Source: Butyricimonas faecihominis
Lineage (GTDB): Bacteria; Bacteroidota; Bacteroidia; Bacteroidales; Marinifilaceae
Assembly (NCBI RefSeq): GCF_033096445.1
Contig: NZ_AP028155.1
Span: 1,927,880 to 1,991,879 of the forward strand
DNA length: 64,000 nucleotides
Direction: 5' to 3'
A program made the position numbers and the translations under genes. Under the pieces are notes generated by a model. It was not told the DNA's origin. It saw nothing but the letters and a program-made list of their open reading frames with translations, and made no database searches. Of this stretch, positions 8,764 through 17,171 are shown one piece after another; position 1 is the stretch's first letter, and every line of letters begins with the position of its first letter.

Positions 8764-9660
8764 TTACCAGCCTCTTTCAGCGTATTTGTTTTCCAATTTG
8801 CTAATTTCCAATCCGGACATAGCCTCTCCCAAATTCTCTGACAATTCAGCCAATTTAACCGGATCGTTATAATAAGTCGTAGCTAAAACGATAGCTCTCG
8901 CTCTCTTGGCAGGATCACCTGATTTGAAGATTCCAGAACCCACAAATACACCCTCGCAACCCAACTGCATCATTAAAGCTGCATCAGCTGGAGTTGCAAT
9001 ACCACCGGCTGCAAAGTTTACTACCGGCAATTTACCATTCTCATGCACGAATTTTACTAAATCATAAGGGGCTCCCATCTCTTTGGCAATCGTCATCAAA
9101 GCCTCAACCGGAGCCGCTTGTACCTGATGAATATCATTGTTCAACTGACGCATATGTCTTACAGCCTCTACCACGTTTCCGGTTCCAGCTTCTCCCTTCG
9201 TACGAATCATAGAAGCTCCTTCACCAATACGTCTTAAAGCCTCACCCAAGTTACGGCATCCGCAAACGAACGGTACTTTAAACGCAGTCTTGTCAACATG
9301 ATACAAATCATCTGCTGGCGTTAAAACTTCACTTTCGTCAATATAATCAATGCCAATAGCCTCCAAAATTTGTGCTTCCACGAAGTGACCGATTCTCACT
9401 TTTGCCATTACAGGAATAGACACGGCATTCTTTATAGCCTTGATCATCTGAGGATCAGACATTCTAGCCACGCCACCATCTTTACGAATATCTGACGGCA
9501 CTCTTTCCAATGCCATTACAGCACATGCTCCGGCAGCTTCAGCGATCTTTGCCTGTTCAACATTGGTTACATCCATGATAACCCCACCTTTTAGCATTTG
9601 TGCCAGATTTTTGTTTAATTCATAGTTTCCCATAAGGTTCTCGTTTATTAATGTGTTCAT
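8764..9660 (-). CDS. pdxS: Pyridoxal 5'-phosphate synthase subunit PdxS
   Basis: Lyase subunit that builds PLP from ribose 5-phosphate, glyceraldehyde 3-phosphate and ammonia. The 298-residue chain carries the highly conserved blocks [72 protein letters not shown] and the phosphate-binding [14 protein letters not shown] (each in part). The ATG at 9660 gives a slightly long N-terminus; ATG 9633 is also possible. A -7 box sits 114 bases upstream. This is the DXP-independent B6 route; PdxT follows downstream. Confidence 0.96.
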   Translation of the reverse strand: MNTLINENLMGNYELNKNLAQMLKGGVIMDVTNVEQAKIAEAAGACAVMALERVPSDIRKDGGVARMSDPQMIKAIKNAVSIPVMAKVRIGHFVEAQILEAIGIDYIDESEVLTPADDLYHVDKTAFKVPFVCGCRNLGEALRRIGEGASMIRTKGEAGTGNVVEAVRHMRQLNNDIHQVQAAPVEALMTIAKEMGAPYDLVKFVHENGKLPVVNFAAGGIATPADAALMMQLGCEGVFVGSGIFKSGDPAKRARAIVLATTYYNDPVKLAELSENLGEAMSGLEISKLENKYAERGW

Positions 9661-10040
9661 AATAATAATTCCCCTCTCCTTCTAACGCTCCTAGGAGTTA
9701 AATACTTATGACTGAAAAGACCCGTTTATCAAACGTTTCCGATCACTCAAAACACCCCCTCTAAAACGGGGAACAAATATAGCAATTTAGTTGAAAAAAC
9801 TAACTTTATAAACATATTTTAGTTGCAGACTGTAAGTACATAGAATACAGACACTAACAATCTAAAAGAATACTACCCATCTCACAATTCCCTCTAACAC
9901 AAAAAATTTCACATGAAATGCATCATCAGAAGAAAAGATAGAAAGTCTAAATTTATCAAACAACCCCTATCCCTCCATAAATTAAATATGAAATTTGTGG
10001 AGTAAAGTACTTTCTACAAAAAGGAAAATTTACCGACCTC
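9661..10040. other. Leader of pdxS and 3' region of rpoD, with several hairpins
   Basis: No gene. Next to pdxS is a leader of about 110 bases with the -7 box at 9774. Nearer rpoD are nested dyads: CTCCATAAATT (9973-9983) against AATTTGTGGAG (9992-10002), enclosed by AGAAAGT (9940-9946) and ACTTTCT (10009-10015). They could form a structured 3' UTR or terminator of rpoD. No riboswitch consensus was recognised. Confidence 0.4.
9774..9781 (-). promoter_or_regulatory. Likely -7 element of the pdxS promoter
   Basis: Minus-strand TATATTTG matches the Bacteroidetes -7 consensus TAnnTTTG. A clear TTTG at 19 bases upstream is not present; a T-rich stretch lies there instead. Confidence 0.5.
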
Positions 10041-10910
10041 TTATAAATACGTCTTCAACCGTTTACTACGGCACGAGTTTTTCAGTCTCTTGATAGCCTT
10101 GGATTTAATTTGGCGTACTCGTTCGCTTGTCAGACCTACCCGATCGCCAATCTCTTCCAACGACATAGCTGTATAACCACCCAAACCGTAATACATCCGC
10201 AAGATTAAAGCATCGCGTTCATCCAGAATCGTCAAATAACGATCGATTTCCGTCCGCAATGAATCGGCATTCATCTCCCGTTCGGCATCTGATATGGCAT
10301 TATCCCCGGTAATCATCACGTCATACAAGTTAGAGGAATCCTCGTCTGCCGACAAGGGCGCATCCATGGATAACGGACGATTGGCGATCCGCAAGCTATC
10401 TTTAACCTCCTTCGCGGGAACATCCATTTTCAAGGCAATTTCCTCTGCCGTGGGTTCCCGTTGGAACTCTTGTTCCAGTCGGAAAAAGAATTTATTCACT
10501 TTGTTGATACTGCTGATTTTGTTCAATGGTAATCGAACTAACCGCGAGTTCTCGGCGATTGCCTGTAAAATCGATTGCCGGATCCACCATACGGCATAAG
10601 AAATAAACTTGAATCCTTTCGTTTCGTCAAAGCATTCGGCAGCTTTTATTAATCCCAGATTACCCTCGTTGATCAAATCCCCCAAACTCAAACCGTTATT
10701 CTGGTATTGCTTGGCCACGGAAACCACGAAACGCAGGTTACTCTTCACCAACAACTCCCGTGCCGCTCGGTCACCCGATCGGATTTTCTTGGCTAAAGCA
10801 ACCTCCTCATCCGGCGTCAACACGTCGATTTTCCCAATCTCCTGCAAGTACTTCTCTATCGAGAACGAATCCCTGCCAGTGATTTGTTTGCTAATTTTTA
10901 ACTGTCTCAT
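10041..10910 (-). CDS. rpoD: Primary RNA polymerase sigma factor
   Basis: Housekeeping sigma factor that directs core RNA polymerase to TTTG/TAnnTTTG promoters in Bacteroidetes. At 289 residues it has the short form of the phylum (no large region 1.1). Seen in order: region 1.2 (SIEKYLQEIGKIDVLTPDEE), region 2 (NLRFVVSVAKQYQNNGLSLGDLINEGNLGL, KGFKFISYAVWWIRQSI), region 3 (NKFFFRLEQEFQREPTAEEI) and region 4 (MSLEEIGDRVGLTSERVRQIKSKAIKRLK), each quoted in part. The sequence is typical of the housekeeping factor rather than an alternative sigma. It appears monocistronic, with pdxS having its own promoter downstream. Confidence 0.94.
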   Translation of the reverse strand: MRQLKISKQITGRDSFSIEKYLQEIGKIDVLTPDEEVALAKKIRSGDRAARELLVKSNLRFVVSVAKQYQNNGLSLGDLINEGNLGLIKAAECFDETKGFKFISYAVWWIRQSILQAIAENSRLVRLPLNKISSINKVNKFFFRLEQEFQREPTAEEIALKMDVPAKEVKDSLRIANRPLSMDAPLSADEDSSNLYDVMITGDNAISDAEREMNADSLRTEIDRYLTILDERDALILRMYYGLGGYTAMSLEEIGDRVGLTSERVRQIKSKAIKRLKNSCRSKRLKTYL

Positions 10911-11126
10911 AGGTCTCTTCGTATAATTGGCTTAAAGTTAATCATCTATTTCAGTAAAACAAATATTAGAGTTCTTTTTTTCGTATCTGCTTAAAGAAAT
11001 ATACGAGGATATATTAACTTTGTTGTCTGAAAACCCCATTTAATTAAAACATACGCCATTAATTTAGAAACCATTTGAATAATTAGGATAAAACACCATT
11101 TGAATCGAGATAATTTTGCAAAAATC

Positions 11127-11157
11127 TTTGGCACAATAAAAAAAATACCTACTTTTG
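11127..11157 (+). promoter_or_regulatory. Promoter of rpmH
   Basis: TTTG (11127-11130), 19 bases, TACTTTTG (11150-11157): a full match to the Bacteroidetes housekeeping promoter. The gene starts about 40 bases downstream. Confidence 0.85.
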
Positions 11158-11197
11158 CAGTCCGAAGTGAGAAAATAATAACATAAGAAATATTGCA

Positions 11198-11356
11198 ATG
11201 AAACGTACATTTCAACCATCCAACAGAAAGAGAAGAAACAAACATGGTTTCAGAGAAAGAATGTCTACCGCTAACGGTAGAGCAGTTCTAGCTAGAAGAA
11301 GAGCTAAAGGAAGAAAAAAATTGACTGTTTCTGACGAGCGCAGACACAAGCATTAA
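11198..11356 (+). CDS. rpmH: Large-subunit ribosomal protein bL34
   Basis: A 52-residue, strongly basic protein beginning [18 protein letters not shown] with the following [19 protein letters not shown] block, the full bL34 family pattern; it ends in ERRHKH. It binds 23S rRNA in the 50S subunit. It is transcribed alone from the promoter at 11127 and ends at the shared hairpin at 11361. In many bacteria rpmH sits beside dnaA/rnpA; that context is absent here. Confidence 0.95.
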   Translation: MKRTFQPSNRKRRNKHGFRERMSTANGRAVLARRRAKGRKKLTVSDERRHKH

Positions 11357-11360
11357 TATA

Positions 11361-11394
11361 AAAAAAGCTGCTTTTACAAGCAGCTTTTTTTATT
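11361..11394. terminator. Bidirectional terminator of rpmH and the feo operon
   Basis: AAAAAAGCTGCTT pairs with AAGCAGCTTTTTT around a short loop (TTAC). It stops rpmH on the plus strand. On the minus strand the hairpin overlaps the last codons and stop (11374-11376) of the small FeoB-associated gene. Confidence 0.88.
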
Positions 11395-11535
11395 TGTTCC
11401 TTTTCCCCCGCAACCACAATTACAACTGCATCCTTTCCCCTTCTTTGCATTCCGGAACAAACGATAAGCACCTCTTCCCGCAAAAACAAGTGCTATCGCC
11501 ACAATTATATACGTCAATATTAGTTGCATTTCCAT
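11374..11535 (-). CDS. FeoB-associated Cys-rich membrane protein
   Basis: A 53-residue protein with one N-terminal membrane helix (QLILTYIIVAIALVFAG) followed by a basic stretch and a cysteine-rich tail, CSCNCGCGG, ending SCL. This is the small FeoB-associated Cys-rich family that follows FeoB in many Bacteroidetes and Firmicutes. It starts 42 bases after the feoAB stop on the same strand, so is co-transcribed. The six cysteines may bind iron or a cluster on the cytoplasmic face; that is inference. ATG 11529 is an alternative start two codons in. Confidence 0.85.
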   Translation of the reverse strand: MEMQLILTYIIVAIALVFAGRGAYRLFRNAKKGKGCSCNCGCGGKGTNKKSCL

Positions 11536-11576
11536 TCTCTAATTTTAGATTAATAATTCATGATAGGGAACACGTT

Positions 11577-14057
11577 CTAAATAATCAAGTCCAATACCTG
11601 TTTTATCACGAAACATACGCCCCAAGCCAGTACCGTCGTGTATCCCATCACGAAAAACGCCCATTTCATTCCAATCTCTTTACCGATGGCAATCAAGGCC
11701 GCGAAACAAGGGGAATAAAGTAACACGAAAATCACAAATATAATGGCAGTAACCGGAGTAAACCCGTGTTCCCGCAAACGCATTTCCAACGTCGCGTTTG
11801 ACGACCCGTCATCTTCCTCCATAACCTCTTCCCCTTGGTACAGAACGGCCATCGTGCTAACCACGACTTCTTTTGCCGCAACCCCGGTCAACAAGCTCAC
11901 ACCTGCTTTCCAATCAAAGCCAAGTGGTGTCCAAATAGGCTCCATCGTTCGCCCTAATCGACTGATATAAGAATTTTCCTGACGTTCACTCACCTCTTGT
12001 CGATGCAAGCTCTCCAATTTCGCTTCTTGTTCTTCCTTCAGCATATCTACATTCCCGATCCCAGAAGCAATCGTTGCCTCGTAAGCCCTCGTCACCTCGG
12101 CCTTCTTTTCATCATACTGCGCTTCCAACTCTTTATCCACGGGAAAATAGCCCAAAGCCCAAATCAGTATGGAGGCAAACATGATAATACCTCCCATTTT
12201 TTTCAGGTATTGCTCGCCTTTACTCCACATATGCCGTACGGTCGTTCTCAAGGTTGGCATTCGATACGGGGGCAACTCCATCACGAACGGCACTTCCTGT
12301 TTATGGAAAAGTACCCGTTTAAACAACTTAGCCATCACGATAGCAGCAAGAATTCCAAACAAGTATATTCCAAAAAGAACTAACGCCGCGTAATCTTTAA
12401 AAAATGCCCCGACCAACAGGATATATACCGGAAGACGAGCACTGCAAGACATGAAAGGATTGATCAGTATGGTTAATATCCGGTCACTCCGGTTCTCCAG
12501 CATACGCGTTGACATGATCGCCGGCACATTACACCCGAATCCCATGATCATCGGAATAAAACTTTTCCCGTGCAAGCCGAGCTTATGCATCAATTTATCC
12601 ATGATAAAAGCCGCACGAGCCATATATCCCGTGTCTTCCATGAAAGAAATAAACAGGAATAATATCAATATATTCGGTAAAAACACGATCACGCTCCCCA
12701 CACCACCGATGATACCATCCACTAATAAATCCTTTAAAGGTCCCGCACTCATCTGGTTATCGACAAATTCACCTAAAGCACCGACCCCGGTCTCAATCCA
12801 TTCCATCGGATAACTTCCCAAGCTAAACGTGGCAAAGAATGTCACGAACAAGAATAACAAGAAGATCGGGAATCCGAACAATTTATGCGTGACAATAGCA
12901 TCAATATACTCCGTTTTACGTCTTCGATTCACGGGACTTTCCTTGTATGTTTCTTTTAACGCCCCGGAAATAAAACCGTACTTCGTATCGGTAATAACCG
13001 ACTCGACTTTCTCTCCATAGGTTGTTTCAATCCGTTCAACTCCCTCTTTTACGACCTTCAATAATTTCTCCCGTGAATGATCCCGTTGCACGAATTCCAA
13101 CACGTCCTTATCCCCTTCCAATAACATCAGAGACAAGAAACGGGGAGACATATTACAGATCAAATCTTTTTCATCTTTCAACTCGGCTCGAATAGCCACG
13201 ATGCTGTCCTCAATCTCTTTCCCGTAGTTTATATGGATATGGCGTACCGTTTCACTTCTTCCCTCGTACACCTCGATAACTTCCCGTAACAACTCCTTAA
13301 TTCCTTTCCCCTTTGACCCGATCGTGGGCATCATCGGCATCCCGATCATCTGTCCCATCTCCTGATAATTGAAAGTTGCCCCGGAACGTTCCAGCTCATC
13401 ATACATGTTCAAAGCGATCACACCCTTCACATCCATATCAATCAACTGCGTGGACAAATAGAGATTACGTTCCAAATTAGACGCATCTACCACGTTAATC
13501 ACCACATCGGGTGCGTTATTCATAATATATTCCCGCACATACTTTTCTTCATTCGAGTAAGCAGAAATAGAATACGTTCCCGGTAAATCGACCACGTTAA
13601 ACTCGTAACCTTCAAATCGAAACGTAGCACTCTTCGCATCCACCGTTACACCTCCGTAATTTCCCACGTGTTCCTGAGAACCACTCATGTAGTTGAACAG
13701 TGTTGTTTTCCCCGCATTGGGGTTACCGACAAAAGCAACATGTATATGTTTATCTCGACCTTCCCAATGCTTGGCGAAAGCTTCTTCCGCATCACGGGCG
13801 CTACCGGACACCCCGACAATATTAGTAGCCTCCTCAAGAGATACGATTTCAATAAACGCTGCTTCTTGTCTCCTTAAAGAGATTTCATAACCCATAATTG
13901 CATATTCAATCGGATCATTCAAAGGAGCATTCTTCACGGCCTTCACCACTTTTCCCCTCACGAATCCCATCTCGTTTAATCGTTTCCGAAAGGCCCCATA
14001 TCCTTTCACCTTGGTAATAACGGCACTTTCTCCGGTTTTCAGTTCTGACAGTAACAT
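11577..14057 (-). CDS. feoB: Ferrous iron transporter FeoA-FeoB fusion
   Basis: Fe(II) importer of the inner membrane. The 826-residue chain begins with a FeoA SH3-like domain (residues 1-75: LLSELKTGESAVITKVKG), a linker, then the FeoB G domain: G1 GNPNAGKT (111-118), G2 GVTVD, G3 DLPG (157-160), G4 NMYD. The guanine dissociation inhibitor helices and the membrane domain follow, with Gate motifs PFMSCSARLPVYILL and VAAKEVVVSTMAVLYQGEE visible in part. FeoA-FeoB fusions are usual in Bacteroidetes. A near-consensus -7 (TACATTCG on the minus strand, 14082-14089) lies just upstream. The Cys-rich partner follows. No Fur box was confidently seen. Confidence 0.96.
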   Translation of the reverse strand: MLLSELKTGESAVITKVKGYGAFRKRLNEMGFVRGKVVKAVKNAPLNDPIEYAIMGYEISLRRQEAAFIEIVSLEEATNIVGVSGSARDAEEAFAKHWEGRDKHIHVAFVGNPNAGKTTLFNYMSGSQEHVGNYGGVTVDAKSATFRFEGYEFNVVDLPGTYSISAYSNEEKYVREYIMNNAPDVVINVVDASNLERNLYLSTQLIDMDVKGVIALNMYDELERSGATFNYQEMGQMIGMPMMPTIGSKGKGIKELLREVIEVYEGRSETVRHIHINYGKEIEDSIVAIRAELKDEKDLICNMSPRFLSLMLLEGDKDVLEFVQRDHSREKLLKVVKEGVERIETTYGEKVESVITDTKYGFISGALKETYKESPVNRRRKTEYIDAIVTHKLFGFPIFLLFLFVTFFATFSLGSYPMEWIETGVGALGEFVDNQMSAGPLKDLLVDGIIGGVGSVIVFLPNILILFLFISFMEDTGYMARAAFIMDKLMHKLGLHGKSFIPMIMGFGCNVPAIMSTRMLENRSDRILTILINPFMSCSARLPVYILLVGAFFKDYAALVLFGIYLFGILAAIVMAKLFKRVLFHKQEVPFVMELPPYRMPTLRTTVRHMWSKGEQYLKKMGGIIMFASILIWALGYFPVDKELEAQYDEKKAEVTRAYEATIASGIGNVDMLKEEQEAKLESLHRQEVSERQENSYISRLGRTMEPIWTPLGFDWKAGVSLLTGVAAKEVVVSTMAVLYQGEEVMEEDDGSSNATLEMRLREHGFTPVTAIIFVIFVLLYSPCFAALIAIGKEIGMKWAFFVMGYTTVLAWGVCFVIKQVLDLII

Positions 14058-14272
14058 ATAAACATCTTGTAATTAGTATCGCGAATGTAAAAACTTTATT
14101 TTTATTTTTTCTAAATAAACACAGAATAATAACGAGAATTTCATCATTAATAATTATAAAATTTATTAATAAAAGACTTTCCAGCCTAAGTGTCTCCCGA
14201 AATTTATAGAGAAAAACAACGAATCTTTTCTTTTTTACTCCGTATAACCAACAAATAGTTTACTTTTGTAAT

Positions 14273-15049
14273 ATGAAAACAGAAGATATAGAAAACCAGG
14301 GCGAGCAAAAATGGAAAAGCGTGAATCAATTGCTATCACGGGCGGGTTCGCGCTTAAATATCCTAGAAGAAGAAATTGATGTAGAAGTACAACATCAATA
14401 CATGGATCTTTTGGAGCATCTCATCAAAGGTGGAGACTTTAAAGCGTTGAGAGAAGACGCGATAGTACACGTCCAAGATCTATTTGACGAGGCCGTTGAT
14501 GACGAAAAGAAAAAAACTTTGTTAATCCTATTGTCCATGGTCGACGACATTTCTATATACCGGAGCATTGAATCGTTCCAGAAACAAGATACCCCGATCA
14601 AACCGTGGGCAACCATAGCATTGCAACAATCCCGGATGCTGATTCAATCCAACCTGCTGGACGAATCGACCGTGTTCGTATCCACCGGTCTGGGTGGTCA
14701 CGACACGTTGTTACGTTATTTTTGTGTCTATGTTGCCAACAAGGGGGTCACGCTACAACCTTTCCAGTGGGATATTGCCCAAAAAGAGACAGAATTGGTC
14801 ATTAACAAAAGCCAAGGAGAGATTGAACAAATCGAACAATTCGAGAAATACATCACGTTTACCCTTCTGTTACCAATCGAGGCTAACCTGAAAGAGATTT
14901 TCAATTCGATTATAGACGAGTGTAACACTTACGGGAACTTTTTAAGCGAAAACATCATCATCACGAACGTGAAAAAACTTTCCACCAAAGAGATTGAGGA
15001 TTTCTTGGAAACTAAATCCCCTCCAAAGCACAAATCAAGACCATTCTAG
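14273..15049 (+). CDS. Uncharacterised protein
   Basis: A 258-residue soluble, acidic protein without signal peptide or membrane segment; I do not recognise a domain. The first 110 residues look helical and charged (EEEIDVEVQHQYMDLLEHLI), the rest mixed. It is expressed: a -7 box TACTTTTG (14261-14268) sits only four bases before the ATG, suggesting a very short or absent leader. It is divergent from feoAB (215 bases between) and its stop overlaps the stop of the convergent GNAT gene by four bases, so no operon partner is available to suggest a role. Confidence 0.75.
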   Translation: MKTEDIENQGEQKWKSVNQLLSRAGSRLNILEEEIDVEVQHQYMDLLEHLIKGGDFKALREDAIVHVQDLFDEAVDDEKKKTLLILLSMVDDISIYRSIESFQKQDTPIKPWATIALQQSRMLIQSNLLDESTVFVSTGLGGHDTLLRYFCVYVANKGVTLQPFQWDIAQKETELVINKSQGEIEQIEQFEKYITFTLLLPIEANLKEIFNSIIDECNTYGNFLSENIIITNVKKLSTKEIEDFLETKSPPKHKSRPF

Positions 15050-16104
15050 TCCAGCATCAAGCTTATGAAAGGACTACATTTTTTGAAATAAGGCTCCAAC
15101 TCGGGAAAACGTTCCGGGTGGTAGCCTAAAAGCAATTGCGTCAGTTCCTGCACGGACACCTCCACCTCTACCTGCTTTGCATTATCACAGACACAATCCC
15201 CTTTCCCGATTACATATATTCCCGTGTTTTCCGGAATCCAGTCATCCGTTACTTTCAGCACGAGATCCTGCTCCGGATTATTCACGGCATACAAACGGAG
15301 CATTTGTTCCACGTCCAACACACGTGCCATTCCCCGGTGCTCATCCGCCTTTCCGGAAGGAAGTACACGGCAATATATCTCCGCCGCATCCAGATATTTC
15401 ATCACTCCCCACAAAGCCACCCGTTTGACATCCTCGGAGTCATACATTCCATCCAGTACCAAAGCATGATTTCCTCTCGGTTCGGCAAAAGCTATCCCAA
15501 CAATATTTTTATCGCTATACACGACAATCAATGCCCCTCCATCCATTCGCAAACTTTCCACGATCACCTCAAAATCTTCCCGTTCGTGCAGCACGCAACA
15601 AGGACGTAAACGCATCATTGACTGAAAATAATTAAACAAGTCATCCGTTAACAACCCCACCTCCCGAATAGCTTCCACCCGAAAATGATCCGCAACCGGT
15701 TTATCCAAAATCGTGTAATGTTCCGGGGTATAATCAAAAACAGTCGCGTACCCCATCTTTCCGTAATAATCGTACAACCATTCACTGGCCGGAATTAGGG
15801 TACTCACGGGAATCTTTCTTCCTCTCATCACGTAGAAAGCCTCCCGCAGTAACTTCGTCATCACACCCCGGGCCCGGGCCAACGGATGAGTACAAGCCCC
15901 CGAAATATACCCTGTTACAATTTGTGTCACGCCAAAAGTCATAGGGTAAAGAGGAGTTTGTAAAGCAGCAATAGCCGCACCTTGTTCATCCCAATACACC
16001 AGAGCATTCTCCTCTTTGTATTTTTTGTCAAAATAGAATTGAATGAACTCTTCCGTATCATCAAAACACACCCTCCATAACTCCATGACTTCCCGTTTCA
16101 TCAT
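15046..16104 (-). CDS. GNAT-family N-acetyltransferase
   Basis: A 352-residue protein with an N-terminal GNAT fold: the acetyl-CoA-binding motif appears as THPLARARGVMTKLLREAF (about residues 92-110), followed by IPASEWLYDYYGKMGYATVFDY typical of larger two-domain acetyltransferases of the Eis type. The C-terminal half resembles the sterol-carrier-like region of that group only loosely. Substrate unknown. It follows the DUF2156 gene by 48 bases on the same strand, forming a pair of GNAT-fold genes. Confidence 0.8.
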   Translation of the reverse strand: MMKREVMELWRVCFDDTEEFIQFYFDKKYKEENALVYWDEQGAAIAALQTPLYPMTFGVTQIVTGYISGACTHPLARARGVMTKLLREAFYVMRGRKIPVSTLIPASEWLYDYYGKMGYATVFDYTPEHYTILDKPVADHFRVEAIREVGLLTDDLFNYFQSMMRLRPCCVLHEREDFEVIVESLRMDGGALIVVYSDKNIVGIAFAEPRGNHALVLDGMYDSEDVKRVALWGVMKYLDAAEIYCRVLPSGKADEHRGMARVLDVEQMLRLYAVNNPEQDLVLKVTDDWIPENTGIYVIGKGDCVCDNAKQVEVEVSVQELTQLLLGYHPERFPELEPYFKKCSPFISLMLD

Positions 16105-16152
16105 ACTCGTATTTAAATTAAACAGCCTTTGAAATGAGAGATTTTCTCATTT

Positions 16153-17049
16153 TCAACTTTCAATTAATTCGGCATACCCTTTCTCCAATAATATCACCGG
16201 ACGATAAGATAGTTTCGCCTTCCTCAATCCCGGTATTCCCAAATCTTCCTCCCGGTTTAGGTAAACATATTGTTCCGGGATATGTCGTGCGAACTCCTGA
16301 TTCAAAATATTATACGAACCGTCAATACGACTATCGGCCTTCTCGATATGAACGGCAAAGGTATCATGATTCACCGGAGCGCCATACGTGAACCCGACGA
16401 TTTCATCATCCACCCAGAGCGCTCCTCCAACCAAACCAAGAGCATCAAAATTTCGCAACGCAATATTCAGTGCTTTTCGCTCGTTTATCAAACTCTCCTC
16501 TTCCTCACAATCATGCTCTTCACACCATTTTTCCTCTAGTTCCAAACAATGCGGGATCAAATCTACGGTTAATGGCGTGTACTTGTAATTATAGGTGCGT
16601 TTGAACTTATTCACGTGATTCCGTTTAGGTTGAAAATTTTTACCTTTCAATTCAGCCAGCTCCTGACGGGAATAAATATAATCAAAATAATCCCGATCCA
16701 ACCGATAATCAAAACTTCCCGGGAACTCCCGGTTGAACCATTCCTCCAACTCAGGAAAAACTCCATGTACTCGTAAAACGTGCCCTTCGGCCTTTGCTTG
16801 CTGTTTCAACAATTCGATCACATTCTTCACATCCCCGGTTCCCACGGGCATCGTGTACACGACACTCTCCTCATCCAATGTAAAACGCACCACGAGGCAA
16901 TCATCAACCACAGCATAATGACTATTGGTCAAGAACTGCCACGTGTACAAGTTCACAAACGAAAGATTGCAATCCCGGTTCCCACATGCCAAAAAATAAG
17001 TCGTTATTAATTCTTTATCCTCTATTCTGATCGGTTTAAAATCTATCAT
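16153..17049 (-). CDS. DUF2156 (phosphatidylglycerol lysyltransferase C-domain-like) protein
   Basis: A 298-residue cytosolic protein of the DUF2156 family, which shares its double GNAT-like fold with the catalytic domain of MprF-type lysyltransferases but lacks their membrane part. Visible are KNFQPKRNHVNKFKRTY and LNREEDLGIPGLRKAKLSYRP, family-typical blocks. The start is placed at 17049 (MIDFKPIRIED) because a -7 box TATCTTTG (minus strand, 17073-17080) overlaps the upstream GTG at 17073, which therefore cannot be in the message. It leads the two-gene operon with the acetyltransferase. A tRNA-dependent aminoacyl transfer is possible but unproven. Confidence 0.8.
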   Translation of the reverse strand: MIDFKPIRIEDKELITTYFLACGNRDCNLSFVNLYTWQFLTNSHYAVVDDCLVVRFTLDEESVVYTMPVGTGDVKNVIELLKQQAKAEGHVLRVHGVFPELEEWFNREFPGSFDYRLDRDYFDYIYSRQELAELKGKNFQPKRNHVNKFKRTYNYKYTPLTVDLIPHCLELEEKWCEEHDCEEEESLINERKALNIALRNFDALGLVGGALWVDDEIVGFTYGAPVNHDTFAVHIEKADSRIDGSYNILNQEFARHIPEQYVYLNREEDLGIPGLRKAKLSYRPVILLEKGYAELIES

Positions 17050-17171
17050 ATCATTACTTTTAATTTCCGTCACAAAGATACAATCTTTCTCAATTTATAA
17101 AATTTCTTCCGTATGTCTAAAATCAGATGGACACACTCTCTATGGCTAAAACGAAAACTAAAAAGAAAAGT

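Noticed and set aside
11015-11022. TAACTTTG, a -7-like box upstream of rpmH
   Set aside because: There is no TTTG at the right distance and a full consensus promoter lies 100 bases closer to the gene.
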